Assembly: GCA_021737185.1 (NCBI GenBank)
Contig: JAIPEL010000026.1
Coordinates: 1-41,684 of the forward strand
Direction: 5' to 3'
DNA length: 41,684 bases
Origin: Desulfobacterales bacterium
Lineage (GTDB): Bacteria; Desulfobacterota; Desulfobacteria; Desulfobacterales; CAFBRK01
In this document: positions 7,885-15,764 of the stretch, one piece after another
Position numbering within the stretch: position 1 is the stretch's first letter
Layout: each line of letters opens with the position of its first letter
The notes under the pieces: model-generated
Seen by the model: the letters and a program-made list of their open reading frames with translations, nothing else
Databases searched by the model: none
Told to the model about the DNA's origin: nothing
Position numbers and translations under genes: made by a program

Positions 7885-9244
7885 CGACGAAAAAAATTAT
7901 CCGCTGATTCTCAGCGCCGTTCTAGAAGACGAAGGCATCGAGCCGCTGACGGCCAACAGCGGTCAAGAAGCGCTTGACATTCTGGAGCATTCCGACGTCG
8001 ATCTGGTGTTGACGGACATGAAGATGCCTTCCATGGACGGCATCGAACTGATGGAGCGGGTCAAGGAAAAAAATCCCGATCTGCCGGTAATCATGATGAC
8101 CGCATACGGAACGGTGGAAAAAGCGGTGGAGGCCATGCAGAAAGGAGCCTACAATTACATCCTGAAGCCGTTCGACAATGAAAGTCTCCTCGTTTACGTC
8201 AAAAAAGCCATTTCCATCTATAAAATGGTCAAGGAGAACCGCAGACTTCGGCAGGATGTGGAGGCAAAATACCGGTTTGGCAATATCATCGGCAAAAGCC
8301 GCAAGATGCAGGAGATCTTCGAAACGATTCAGAAGGTGGCCCCGGCAAACGCGACGGTCCTCATCGAAGGAGAAAGCGGCACCGGCAAGGAGCTCGTCGC
8401 CCGGGCGATTCACTTCAACAGCCCGCGGCGGGATGAACCGTTTATTGCCGTCAACTGCTCGGCCCTGGCCGAGACCCTTCTTGAAAGCGAGCTCTTCGGC
8501 CACGAGCGAGGTGCGTTTACCGGCGCGGTTTCCATGAAAAAGGGGCGGTTCGAACTGGCTGACGGGGGCACCCTGTTCTTGGACGAAATCGGCGAACTGT
8601 CTTCCAATCTGCAGGTCAAACTGCTGCGGGTGCTTCAGGAAAAAGCCTTTGAACGGGTGGGAGGCGTCCGATCGGTGTCCACTGATATCCGGATCATCGC
8701 AGCAACCAACAAGAATCTGAAGGAGGAGGTGGCGGCCGGACGGTTTCGGGAGGATCTGTTTTTCCGACTCAATGTGGTCCACTTGTTCTTGCCGTCCCTT
8801 CGGCAGCGTCCCGAAGACATTCGGCCGCTGGTGGACCACTTCATCAAGAAATATGCCGGAGAGTATCGGATTGAGCACCCGGTGATCGGGGTGGATCGGA
8901 AAGTGGAGCGGATGTTTTATGATTACACTTGGCCTGGGAACGTCAGGGAGCTGGAAAACGTGATCGAACGGGCCATGATTCTATGTGCCGGGCCGACGAT
9001 CACCGTGGAAGACCTGCCAGGGGAGTTCCGGCACAGTGCAGACAATGTGCTGCACATCGAGGGGATCCCGGCCGAAGCGGAACTCAACGAGACCCTGGCC
9101 ATGATCGAAAAAAAGATGGTGGAAAGGGCGCTGCAGATGACGGGAAATGTCCAGTCCCAGGCCGCTGAACTGCTGGGGATCGGAAAGAGCGGGCTGAACT
9201 GGAAGATCAAGAAGTTCAAACTCGACGTCGGAGGCAAGGATTAA
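7862..9244 (+). CDS. NtrC-family sigma-54 response regulator
   Basis: Phosphorylation-controlled activator of sigma-54 RNA polymerase. The start at ATG 7862 is chosen because the receiver domain begins directly with [10 protein letters not shown]; this overlaps the kinase gene by 23 bases. The 460-residue protein has a receiver domain at 1-120 with phosphoacceptor Asp52 in LVLTDMKMP, an AAA+ domain at about 140-370 with Walker A GESGTGKE, the sigma-54 contact loop GAFTGA, Walker [10 protein letters not shown], and an arginine-finger region. A Fis-type HTH lies at about 415-455 ([27 protein letters not shown], central part). An intact GAFTGA loop means it should activate sigma-54 promoters; the sigma-54 promoter and dyads directly downstream are the obvious candidate targets. 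Confidence 0.95.
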   Translation: MQSVLIVDDEKNYPLILSAVLEDEGIEPLTANSGQEALDILEHSDVDLVLTDMKMPSMDGIELMERVKEKNPDLPVIMMTAYGTVEKAVEAMQKGAYNYILKPFDNESLLVYVKKAISIYKMVKENRRLRQDVEAKYRFGNIIGKSRKMQEIFETIQKVAPANATVLIEGESGTGKELVARAIHFNSPRRDEPFIAVNCSALAETLLESELFGHERGAFTGAVSMKKGRFELADGGTLFLDEIGELSSNLQVKLLRVLQEKAFERVGGVRSVSTDIRIIAATNKNLKEEVAAGRFREDLFFRLNVVHLFLPSLRQRPEDIRPLVDHFIKKYAGEYRIEHPVIGVDRKVERMFYDYTWPGNVRELENVIERAMILCAGPTITVEDLPGEFRHSADNVLHIEGIPAEAELNETLAMIEKKMVERALQMTGNVQSQAAELLGIGKSGLNWKIKKFKLDVGGKD

Positions 9245-9345
9245 TCGGTGACAATCCGGCGCCGGCGGTTGGAGGGTCTTTCTAACCATTTGTAATTAAA
9301 GACTTATTTATGCTCATTCTCGACGGATTCGATCCTTTCCGTCAT

Positions 9346-9363
9346 GGTTCAAAAAATTGAATC
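9346..9363. promoter_or_regulatory. Candidate activator site 1 (TTCAA-N4-TTGAA)
   Basis: TTCAA (9348-9352), four As and TTGAA (9357-9361) make a perfect 5-bp dyad with matching outer G/C. It is the farthest of three similar dyads upstream of the sigma-54 promoter, about 300 bases from its -24 box. Such distant dyads are typical upstream activator sites for NtrC-type regulators. Confidence 0.55.
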
Positions 9364-9422
9364 GGGCGGGTTTTTAAAAAACGTAATGTATTGAGGAGGT
9401 TGTGTGTTCAGCCCCTCAGATA

Positions 9423-9438
9423 GTTCAATTTTTTGGAC
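9423..9438. promoter_or_regulatory. Candidate activator site 2 (GTTCAA-N4-TTGGAC)
   Basis: GTTCAA (9423-9428), four Ts and TTGGAC (9433-9438) form a dyad with one mismatch, with the same half-site and spacer as sites 1 and 3. Its centre is 76 bases from that of site 1 and 79 from site 3. Confidence 0.5.
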
Positions 9439-9500
9439 TTTTTTCGGAATCAAAACTTAAACCATGAAATCAGTTGGTTATCTCGAATTCAATCCTTCAC

Positions 9501-9519
9501 GGTTCAAATTTTTGAATCC
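9501..9519. promoter_or_regulatory. Candidate activator site 3 (TTCAA-N4-TTGAA)
   Basis: TTCAA (9503-9507), ATTT and TTGAA (9512-9516), flanked by GG and TCC, form the third dyad. It lies about 130 bases upstream of the sigma-54 -24 box, a normal distance for an enhancer-bound NtrC-type activator. An AT-rich 8-bp inverted repeat (ATTTTTAT/ATAAAAAT, 9594-9613) between it and the promoter could be a bend site. Confidence 0.55.
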
Positions 9520-9646
9520 GATGGCCGATTTCAGATTCGGCCAGCCCCTCTTGCCGGCGCCGGCGCCGCTGCCGGCTACTTTATAACTATGCGATTTTTA
9601 TCATAATAAAAATTTATGGTGCCCCGGCATGGCCAGATGGTCTGAC

Positions 9647-9662
9647 TGGCAAAGAAATTGCA
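9647..9662 (+). promoter_or_regulatory. Sigma-54 promoter
   Basis: TGGCAA (9647-9652) and TTGCA (9658-9662) match the -24/-12 consensus, with the invariant GG (9648-9649) and GC (9660-9661) exactly 12 bases apart from first base to first base. The predicted start is G9673. No protein gene follows on this strand before the terminator at 9708-9745. Confidence 0.75.
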
Positions 9663-9672
9663 TTACCTTTTG

Positions 9673-9748
9673 GCAACGGCAAAAACATCTTCATCTGTTT
9701 TCCCCTTAACGGCTAATCGAATCGGCATCGATTAGCCGTTTCCTTTTC
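9673..9748 (+). ncRNA. Predicted sigma-54-driven small RNA, about 75 nucleotides
   Basis: The interval between the predicted sigma-54 start (9673) and the intrinsic terminator (13-bp stem 9708-9740, T-rich tail to about 9748) holds no credible ORF. The RNA would have an A-rich 5' part (GGCAAAAACA), a CU-rich unpaired middle with UUUUCCCCUU at 9698-9707 that resembles an anti-Shine-Dalgarno seed, and the terminator hairpin. By analogy with known sigma-54 small RNAs activated by response regulators (Qrr/LuxO, CrcZ/CbrB, GlmY/GlrR) it would be a post-transcriptional effector of the adjacent two-component system. Sequence shows promoter and terminator; transcription and targets are inferred. Confidence 0.55.
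9708..9748 (+). terminator. Intrinsic terminator, 13-bp perfect stem
   Basis: AACGGCTAATCGA (9708-9720) pairs perfectly with TCGATTAGCCGTT (9728-9740) around a 7-base loop, followed on the plus strand by TCCTTTTCTG. The minus-strand side lacks a T-run, so it mainly serves the plus strand, although it also lies 28 bases past the end of the minus-strand TPR gene. Confidence 0.75.
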
Positions 9749-9768
9749 TGTCTGATTCGCAAAGCGTT

Positions 9769-10473
9769 TTATCCCGACGCATCGAGCCGTGCGGCTTTTT
9801 CCTTGGCAATTTGTCCATAGAGAGAATCCGGATGCTCTTCTGCGATTTTTTGGTACAGGGCGGTCCCCTCCTTCAGACGCCCCATCCGGATGGAAAGATC
9901 TGCCAGTTGAAACTGTGCATCCTCTTTCATGAGGGAAGAGGGGCCGTCAAGGATCTGGCGGAAAAAGGCGGCGGCTTTTTCCAGGTCTCCCCTGGCTTCC
10001 CAGGCATATGCCAATCCGGTGGTGATCAGACTGTGGAGCGCCGGATCGTCGCGAAAGTCGTTGAGCGCTTCTTGATAGAGCGCCGCCGCCGTTGCAGGAT
10101 CACCGCCGCGATAGCAGATATCGGCATAGATGACCCGCCCGATCTTGGCCGCGGTCCTCCCCGAGTGCCGGTCGAGCAGGGTTTTAAACGCCTGCGCTGA
10201 AGAATCGTGCGCGTGTTGAAGATTTCCGGCGGAAGCCGCCTGTTCATAGGCGGCGGTCGCTTCATGAAGCAGGGAAAACGCGCGGTTCTCTGCCTTTACC
10301 GTATAGTATTGAACCCCTGCCACCGCCACCAGAATTCCGAAGAAAGCGACGATCCCTAACAAAATCGGTTTTTTATGGGCAACGGAAAACTGGATCATCC
10401 GCCGGGAAAGGGTGAGAAATTCATCCGGTTCCTTGAGCAGCTCCTTTCGGGTGGGCTTTTTTGCCTTGGCCAT
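9769..10473 (-). CDS. Membrane-anchored TPR protein (YfgM-like)
   Basis: A 234-residue protein with a Lys-rich cytoplasmic N-terminus, one membrane segment at about 37-57 (HKKPILLGIVAFFGILVAVAG) and a periplasmic region of tetratricopeptide-like helices from about 65 to the end. The pattern of N-terminal anchor plus TPR_21-type repeats (YFPISY-like spacing replaced here by repeats such as AAALYQEALND and AAAFFRQILDG) resembles YfgM, an inner-membrane partner of the SecYEG translocon and periplasmic chaperones. A GGGAG ribosome binding site precedes the ATG. Family placement is by architecture, so the exact partner is uncertain. Confidence 0.75.
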   Translation of the reverse strand: MAKAKKPTRKELLKEPDEFLTLSRRMIQFSVAHKKPILLGIVAFFGILVAVAGVQYYTVKAENRAFSLLHEATAAYEQAASAGNLQHAHDSSAQAFKTLLDRHSGRTAAKIGRVIYADICYRGGDPATAAALYQEALNDFRDDPALHSLITTGLAYAWEARGDLEKAAAFFRQILDGPSSLMKEDAQFQLADLSIRMGRLKEGTALYQKIAEEHPDSLYGQIAKEKAARLDASG

Positions 10474-10610
10474 GTTTGCTCCCTTTTATATGCGGCGTTA
10501 AAAAATAACGGGCGAGTCGGCTGAACAGCCGGCCGCTGTGAGGGACGGTACCGGCGGCGCCGGTTCTTGCCGGGGCCGGCGGCCTTCTCCTGTCTGATCG
10601 GCAGCGCAGT

Positions 10611-11081
10611 CTACCACACCAAGGACCGGTGGATCCAGCCGCGGTCTCCGTCTGCGTGTTCGACATGGAGCCATTGTCCGGTTTGTTTCAAGACCCGGAA
10701 CGGCACCCCGGCTTCCGCTTTCAAAACGATGTCATGGTCTGTTCCCGGCCCGCTCCTTACGTTGCTGGTCGAAGCGCTGGTGATGACGGATGGAACCGCT
10801 CCCACGAGGGACCGGTGAATCCATGCACGGTCGCCTTCGAAATCCTGAAAGAAAATCCACGGTCCGCTTTCACGGATCGTTTCGATGGGAAAATATTTTT
10901 CCACCTGCCAGAGAATATCGTATTCGGTCCCCGGCCCTCCGCGTATGTTGGCCAGGGGTGCTGTCACCGCAAGCCGTTGTGCCCAGGCGGTTTGCGCTGC
11001 GCCGGCAGCGGCCAGGGCGAATGCGAGGGCAGCCAAGGCTAACCGGATGGGTTTTGTCCGGAAGAGATTCACGGTTACCAT
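10611..11081 (-). CDS. Exported protein with two SH3b domains
   Basis: The start is set at ATG 11081, where a typical signal peptide begins (MVTVNLFRTKPIRLALAAL, Ala-rich core, cleavage near AWA-Q at about 34); the open frame extends further upstream but only over the radical SAM gene. The mature part holds two bacterial SH3 domains at about 38-95 and 98-155, both with the NIRGGPGTEYDI / NVRSGPGTDHDI signature and ending in the same WIHRSLV. Such domains usually bind peptidoglycan or peptide in the periplasm. The start overlaps the stop of the upstream radical SAM gene (ATGGTAA), so the two are coupled. No catalytic domain is present. Confidence 0.85.
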   Translation of the reverse strand: MVTVNLFRTKPIRLALAALAFALAAAGAAQTAWAQRLAVTAPLANIRGGPGTEYDILWQVEKYFPIETIRESGPWIFFQDFEGDRAWIHRSLVGAVPSVITSASTSNVRSGPGTDHDIVLKAEAGVPFRVLKQTGQWLHVEHADGDRGWIHRSLVW

Positions 11082-12010
11082 AGCATGAAAACCCGCCGGG
11101 ACGGATCGATCCGGGAGATGCCGGCCTTTCGGGTTGCGGCCAGGGCCTCTTCGATGTCCGCATCGGTCGGCTTTTTTTCGAGCCCCTCGATTTGGCCGGC
11201 CCTTCCACATGGCCGGTATTGGGGCATCACGTTGACATAGGTGTTTGCAGAAACCTGCTGCGCCACAAATTCCATGATTTTCGAGGTGCCGGCCCGCCTT
11301 CCGGGAAGCACCAGGTGCCGAAGCAAAACGCCCCGATAGGCGATTCCGTCGTTTCCGATCTGCAGGTCGCCCACCTGTCGGTGCATTTCGATCAGGGCCC
11401 GGCGGGCGACATTCGGATAATCCCCAGCCTGGCAGGCCTGCTCGGCGATGTCCGGATCCCAGAATTTGAAGTCCGGCATGTAGATGTCGACCACGCCCTC
11501 GAGCAGCTTCAAGGTTTCGACCCGGTCATATCCGCCCGAGTTGTACACCAGAGGCACCTGGAGGCCTTTTGCCGCGGCCAGCGCCGCAGCCGAAAGAATC
11601 TGCGGGACAACGTGGGAGGGGGTCACGAAGTTGATGTTGTGGCAGCCGGCCTTTTGAAGTTGGAGCATCATTTCAGCCAGGGACGCATCCTCCACCGGTT
11701 CTCCCTTTCCCCCGTGGCTGATGTCGAAATTCTGGCAAAACAGGCAGAGCAGGTTGCAGTGGGTGAAAAAAATCGTCCCGCTTCCGCCTTTGCCGACCAG
11801 CGGCGCCTCTTCGCCGAAATGCGGAGCAAAGCTCGAAACCCAGGCGCGGTCTGCCGTGCGGCAGAATCCGGTTTCACCGGCAAGACGGTTCACCCCGCAG
11901 CGCCGTGGACAAAGATTGCAGTGCTGCATCTGCTGCCGTGCGGCGGCGGCTTTTTCTTCGAGAAGTCCTGTTTTAAGCGATTCGAGGTATGCGGGCGTTG
12001 GAGCTGCCAT
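11075..12010 (-). CDS. PflX-like radical SAM protein
   Basis: A 311-residue member of the group annotated as PflX (pyruvate formate-lyase activating enzyme-like, COG1313). The N-terminus has an extra cysteine cluster CNLCPRRCGVNR...GFC (about 31-50), seen in this group, and the radical SAM motif CNLLCLFCQN (CX3CX2C) lies at about 85-94. MPDFKFWD near 180 and MPQYRPCG near 265 are further family landmarks. It should bind a 4Fe-4S cluster and S-adenosylmethionine in the cytoplasm; the substrate is unknown and it is not itself next to a glycyl-radical enzyme here. It ends inside the start of the SH3b gene. Confidence 0.87.
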   Translation of the reverse strand: MAAPTPAYLESLKTGLLEEKAAAARQQMQHCNLCPRRCGVNRLAGETGFCRTADRAWVSSFAPHFGEEAPLVGKGGSGTIFFTHCNLLCLFCQNFDISHGGKGEPVEDASLAEMMLQLQKAGCHNINFVTPSHVVPQILSAAALAAAKGLQVPLVYNSGGYDRVETLKLLEGVVDIYMPDFKFWDPDIAEQACQAGDYPNVARRALIEMHRQVGDLQIGNDGIAYRGVLLRHLVLPGRRAGTSKIMEFVAQQVSANTYVNVMPQYRPCGRAGQIEGLEKKPTDADIEEALAATRKAGISRIDPSRRVFMLW

Positions 12011-12143
12011 GGTGTTTCATCGAAGTCAATGGGTTGATTCGTTGAATCGCCTCTTGGTCAAATCCCTGGGTCCCATTTCATCGTCTGGATTCTTCAACCG
12101 CTTGACCATTTCCCCAATCAACCGGTCAACGAAAAGCCGGAAA

Positions 12144-14327
12144 TCAGCCCAAACCGAAAAGGCGACCGCCCTGGTAAATGGCAAAGGCGACCGCCCAGGC
12201 CAGTGCAGTGCTGTAGACGACGCTGAACAGCATCCATCCGCTGGAGCCGGTTTCCTGCCGTATGGTGGTCACCGTTGCGATGCAAGGCACGTAGAGCAGT
12301 ACAAACGCCATCATGGCATACGCCGACAGGGGGGTCATGTCCGAGTCCTGCAGCGCCTGCTGGAGCGCCTCGCTTTCGTTTTCGTCTCCGACCGCATACA
12401 ACACCCCAAGGGTGCTGACAACAATTTCCTTGGCAAAAAAGCCGGTGACCAGCGCAACGCTGTTTCGCCAGTCGATCCCCAGCGGCGAAAAGATCGGGCT
12501 AATGGCCTTTCCGATTTTTCCCATGTAGGACTTTTCGGCCCGTTCGAACCGCCGGCGGTGCTCCAGCTGCCCCAAAGACGATGCGTTCTCTTTTTTCAGA
12601 GCGTCTAATTCAGCCCCCTGGGCTTCGGCCATGCGGCGGTCGTAGTCGGCGGCGATCTGCTGCCGCTTTTGATCGTAGTCGATCGAATAGTCGATGTCGC
12701 GGGGAAACGCCGACAAGGTCCAGACCACGACCGAACCGATCAAAATCACCCCGCCCATCTTTTTGAGAAACATTTTGCTGCGGTCCCACATGTGAATCAT
12801 CAGGCTCTTGAACATCGGGACCCGATACGGGGGAAGCTCCATGACGAAGGGGGCGTCGGCGCCCCGGAGCAGCGTAGAGCGAAAAAGCCGGCCGGTCAGA
12901 ATCGAAAGCGCGATTCCCAGAAGGTAGATGGAAAAGATGACCGTTCCGGCCTTGGCGCCGAAAAAGGTTCCGGCCAGTACGATGTACACCGGGAGCCGGG
13001 CCGCGCATGACATAAAGGGGGTGATCAGAATCGTCAGGAGCCGATCCTTTTCGCTTTCCAAGGTGCGTGCGGCCATGATCGCCGGCACGTTGCATCCGAA
13101 TCCCATGAGCATCGGAATGAACGACTTTCCGTGCAGGCCGATCAGGTGCATGATCTTATCCATGAGAAAGGCGCACCTGGACATATAGCCCGTGTCCTCG
13201 AAGAGGGCGATGAAAAAAAACAGGAGGACGATATTGGGCAAAAAGACGATCACGCTGCCTACGCCGGCCACGATGCCTTCTACGAGAAGGTTCTTGAAGA
13301 GGCCTTGCGGGAGCAAGGTGTCGAGCAGCGCTGAAACCATGCCCACGCCAGCTTCGATCCACTGCATCGGATAGTCGCCCACGGTGAATGTGAGCTGAAA
13401 CATGGCCCAGATGAAGAAGAGAAATATCGGAAACCCGACGAAGCGGTTGGTCAGAACGAGGTCGATGTTTTGGGAGACATCCACCCGTCTCCGTGTGGAT
13501 AGGACCTGAACCTCTTTGATGATCCCGGCGATGAACCCGTATCGCTCATCGGTCATTACGATTTCGGGATCTTCTGCGTATCGGTCCATCAGCCTTTCGC
13601 GAAGCCGGACCACGTATTCGAAAATGTCCGCGCCACGCTCCCCGACGGCGGCGGCCGTCCTCTCCTTGACGACCTTGTCGTCTTCGAGCAGTTTGATGGC
13701 CGTCCATCGCGGATTGTAGGGAAGCGTATCCCCGTATTGTGCTTCCAGATGCCGCTGAAGCTCGACAATAGCCGCCTCGATGTCCTTGCTGTAGCGAACC
13801 CGCCTCCTTTGGGCGACATCGGTGTTCGATTCGGCCAGACGAACGGCGGTCTCGAGCAGCAGGTCCATCCCCTGATTCTTGTTGCCCACCGTGGCGACCA
13901 CAGAGACATCGAGCAGTTCGGAGAGTTTTTCGGTGTCGATCTTGATGCCCCGGTTGCGGGCCAGATCGGTCATGTTCAGGACGAAAAGGACCTTGCAGTC
14001 GAGCTCGCGCAGCTGGGTGGCCAGATATAGGCTTCTTTCCAGGTTCGACGAATCGATGATGTCGACCACCACTTCGGGGTGTTCGTCCAGAATGAAATTT
14101 CGGGCGACGATCTCTTCGATGGAAAACGGGGTGAGGCTGTAGGTGCCGGGAAGATCCATGATCAGGAGTTCGACTCCCTGATAACGGATCTTTCCTTCCT
14201 TTTTTTCGACGGTGACCCCGGGCCAGTTGCCGACTTTTTGCCGGGTGCCGGTGAGGTTGTTGAATATCGTCGTCTTGCCGGAGTTGGGATTGCCGGCCAG
14301 GGCGATGGAGATGGGTTTTTCGGGCAT
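12144..14327 (-). CDS. feoB: FeoB, ferrous iron transporter
   Basis: GTPase-coupled inner-membrane importer of Fe(II). The 727-residue protein starts with a G domain: G1 GNPNSGKT (about 12-19), switch region GVTVEKKEG, G3 DLPG near 58 and G4 NMTD near 117. A helical guanine-dissociation-inhibitor region reaches to about 265. The membrane part (about 290-725) has two Gate-type halves, with GYMSRCAFLMD and GFGCNVPAIMAARTLES in the first and FFAKEIVVSTLG in the second. A charged insertion at about 545-595 (YDQKRQQIAADYDRRMAEAQ) interrupts the membrane region. It follows feoA by 7 bases. Confidence 0.97.
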   Translation of the reverse strand: MPEKPISIALAGNPNSGKTTIFNNLTGTRQKVGNWPGVTVEKKEGKIRYQGVELLIMDLPGTYSLTPFSIEEIVARNFILDEHPEVVVDIIDSSNLERSLYLATQLRELDCKVLFVLNMTDLARNRGIKIDTEKLSELLDVSVVATVGNKNQGMDLLLETAVRLAESNTDVAQRRRVRYSKDIEAAIVELQRHLEAQYGDTLPYNPRWTAIKLLEDDKVVKERTAAAVGERGADIFEYVVRLRERLMDRYAEDPEIVMTDERYGFIAGIIKEVQVLSTRRRVDVSQNIDLVLTNRFVGFPIFLFFIWAMFQLTFTVGDYPMQWIEAGVGMVSALLDTLLPQGLFKNLLVEGIVAGVGSVIVFLPNIVLLFFFIALFEDTGYMSRCAFLMDKIMHLIGLHGKSFIPMLMGFGCNVPAIMAARTLESEKDRLLTILITPFMSCAARLPVYIVLAGTFFGAKAGTVIFSIYLLGIALSILTGRLFRSTLLRGADAPFVMELPPYRVPMFKSLMIHMWDRSKMFLKKMGGVILIGSVVVWTLSAFPRDIDYSIDYDQKRQQIAADYDRRMAEAQGAELDALKKENASSLGQLEHRRRFERAEKSYMGKIGKAISPIFSPLGIDWRNSVALVTGFFAKEIVVSTLGVLYAVGDENESEALQQALQDSDMTPLSAYAMMAFVLLYVPCIATVTTIRQETGSSGWMLFSVVYSTALAWAVAFAIYQGGRLFGLG

Positions 14328-14334
14328 GGGCAGC

Positions 14335-14562
14335 CTATTCGATGGGTTCCACGCTGATTTGGGAGGCCTCCTGCACCCGCAACGATACGTGGTAGCCCTT
14401 GACGATCAGTTCCATCGGGTCCTTCAGCGGCGCGTATTTTTCAACGTAGAGGTCGGTGCCTTTCAGAAGCCCCATTTCAAGCAGGCGTCTTCGAATCGTC
14501 CCGTTTCCGCCGACGCGGAGAATCGTGGCCCGTTGTCCCTCCCGCAGTTGGCTCAGGTTCAT
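14335..14562 (-). CDS. feoA: FeoA, SH3-like iron transport protein
   Basis: A 75-residue cytoplasmic SH3-like protein that helps FeoB import ferrous iron. LREGQRATILRVGGNGTIRRRLLEMGLLKGTDL shows the standard FeoA pattern of G-Q-A-I-V and R-RL-ELG-xGt, followed by PLKDPMELIVKGYHVSLRVQEA, the usual C-terminal half. Length matches the family. It sits between the Fur-FeoA fusion gene (4 bases) and feoB (7 bases). Confidence 0.95.
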   Translation of the reverse strand: MNLSQLREGQRATILRVGGNGTIRRRLLEMGLLKGTDLYVEKYAPLKDPMELIVKGYHVSLRVQEASQISVEPIE

Positions 14563-14566
14563 CGGC

Positions 14567-15304
14567 CTATCCGGTTTCTTTAGAGGGCTGCCGGCCGCCG
14601 CGTCTGTCCTCAGGATTCAGGGGCTGCACCATCACCTTCTGGGCGAGGCCCCGGCCAAGTACAAACCGGTGAAAGTCCGTGGCGACCACCACCTGACCCA
14701 TACGGTGATTCGTGATGACCTCGATCCGGTCGCCCGGCCGCAGTCCCATTGTCCGCAGCCGCATCCGGGAACTGGCACCGCCGGTAAACTCTTCGATCTG
14801 CAGGCGCTCGCCGGCCTTTGCCATGGACAACGGCATGCCCTGAATTCGCTCCTTCAGGCAGCTGTCGCAGATGCCGTAGATCTCCATTTTGTGCTGGAGC
14901 ATGTGAAATCCGCGGGCCCGGGCAATCTGAAGCTGGAGCGCCTCCAGCGCCTCGTCCTCGAACTCCACGATGGACCGGCACTTGGTGCAGATCATGTGAT
15001 CGTGGTGCTGTCCGAGATGCCGATGTTCATAATAGACTTCGCCGTTGTCGAAGGTGTTTGTCTGGGCAAATCCGAACTGGCACATCAATTTGAGGGTTTC
15101 CAGAACGAATTCGGGGGTGAAATCGACCCCTTGCTTCCGAAGGAGCTCGGTCAAGCCGCTGACGGTAATGTGGCGTTCGGTCTGGAGAAACACCTCCAGT
15201 ATCAGAAAGCGGTCTTCGAATCGGTCGATCAGCTCCTGTCGGAACAGCTTCTTGAACTGCTCTTTTTCGTGGTTGTGGACCTGTTTCATTTCGTGGTTTT
15301 CCAT
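14567..15304 (-). CDS. Fur-family regulator fused to a FeoA domain
   Basis: About 245 residues. The N-terminal two thirds are a ferric uptake regulator: winged helix at about 15-85 (HITVSGLTELLRKQGVDFTP), then the metal-binding dimer domain with YYEHRHLGQHHDHMICTKC and a second pair CDSC at about 145-148. A complete FeoA/SH3-like domain follows at about 160-235 (RLRTMGLRPGDRIEVI, VVVATDFHRFVLGRGLAQKVMV). It heads the feoA-feoB operon and presumably controls it. The open frame extends to GTG 15319, but the promoter at 15322-15350 predicts transcription to begin near 15315, so ATG 15304 (or 15289) is the more likely start. A SH3-like tail is usual in DtxR-family regulators and unusual in Fur. 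Confidence 0.88.
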   Translation of the reverse strand: MENHEMKQVHNHEKEQFKKLFRQELIDRFEDRFLILEVFLQTERHITVSGLTELLRKQGVDFTPEFVLETLKLMCQFGFAQTNTFDNGEVYYEHRHLGQHHDHMICTKCRSIVEFEDEALEALQLQIARARGFHMLQHKMEIYGICDSCLKERIQGMPLSMAKAGERLQIEEFTGGASSRMRLRTMGLRPGDRIEVITNHRMGQVVVATDFHRFVLGRGLAQKVMVQPLNPEDRRGGRQPSKETG

Positions 15305-15321
15305 CCCTATGAAGGACACAA

Positions 15322-15350
15322 AAAGTAATGTCGTCGACGGCGGCTGTCAA
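15322..15350 (-). promoter_or_regulatory. Sigma-70-type promoter of the fur-feoA-feoB operon
   Basis: On the minus strand, TTGACA (15350-15345) and TACTTT (15327-15322) are 17 bases apart. The expected start near 15315 gives a very short leader. No classical GATAATGATAATCATTATC-like Fur box was found around it, so if the fusion protein autoregulates, its site is divergent. Confidence 0.65.
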
Positions 15351-15393
15351 TCGGCAGCCGCTGCCGAAGCACGCATCGTTTCTTTTGAAACCG

Positions 15394-15636
15394 TCAGCGG
15401 TTGTGGCCCGGGATGGTGTAGGTGGTGCAGGAGCCGGAAGCGCAGTTTCGCGAGACGGCATGGGCGCCGCCCTGGCCCTTGACATCGCCTATGGCGTGCC
15501 GGGTTGCGCTGATGACCCGCTCGAATTCGGTCGATTGGCACTTGGGGCAGCGCAGCTCTGATTCTTCCTCCTGGTTTCTGACGAGGATTTCAAACAGATC
15601 GTTGCACTTTGCGCATTTAAATTCGTAGATCGGCAT
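15394..15636 (-). CDS. FmdB-family zinc ribbon protein
   Basis: An 80-residue small protein. MPIYEFKCAKCNDLFEILV followed by RCPKCQSTEFERVIS is the FmdB-type zinc ribbon, with four cysteines in two CXXC knuckles (8/11 and 30/33) to hold one zinc. The C-terminal part is Gly/Ser/Cys-rich (CASGSCTTYTIPG), as in many relatives. GGAGG lies 6 bases before the ATG. FmdB proteins are often called regulators, but a function is not established. Confidence 0.88.
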   Translation of the reverse strand: MPIYEFKCAKCNDLFEILVRNQEEESELRCPKCQSTEFERVISATRHAIGDVKGQGGAHAVSRNCASGSCTTYTIPGHNR

Positions 15637-15764
15637 AACGAAAACCTCCGTTGAAGCAGGGTAGAGTTCATATCGCTGAAAAAAATGACTCTCCGGCCGC
15701 TGTCGATGATTTTTGAACTAGCTTGCAATGTAACCGTTCAATTGAGCATAAATTGACTTTGCCG

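Noticed and set aside
7922..8878. 318-codon ORF on the minus strand opposite the response regulator
   Set aside because: Antisense shadow of a gene with intact receiver and AAA+ motifs.
6445..9244. Identification of the two-component genes as PilS/PilR
   Set aside because: The kinase has two membrane segments with a periplasmic sensor, not the multi-helix PilS domain; closeness to pil genes alone is not enough.
9393..9460. Possible leader peptide after GAGGAGG (9393-9399) with GTG at 9402 or 9404
   Set aside because: The ribosome site is strong, but spacing is only 2-4 bases, the frames encode about 20 residues, and the stretch overlaps dyad site 2.
15315..15393. Fur box at the fur-feoAB promoter
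   Set aside because: No match to the GATAATGATAATCATTATC pattern could be found near the -35/-10 boxes.
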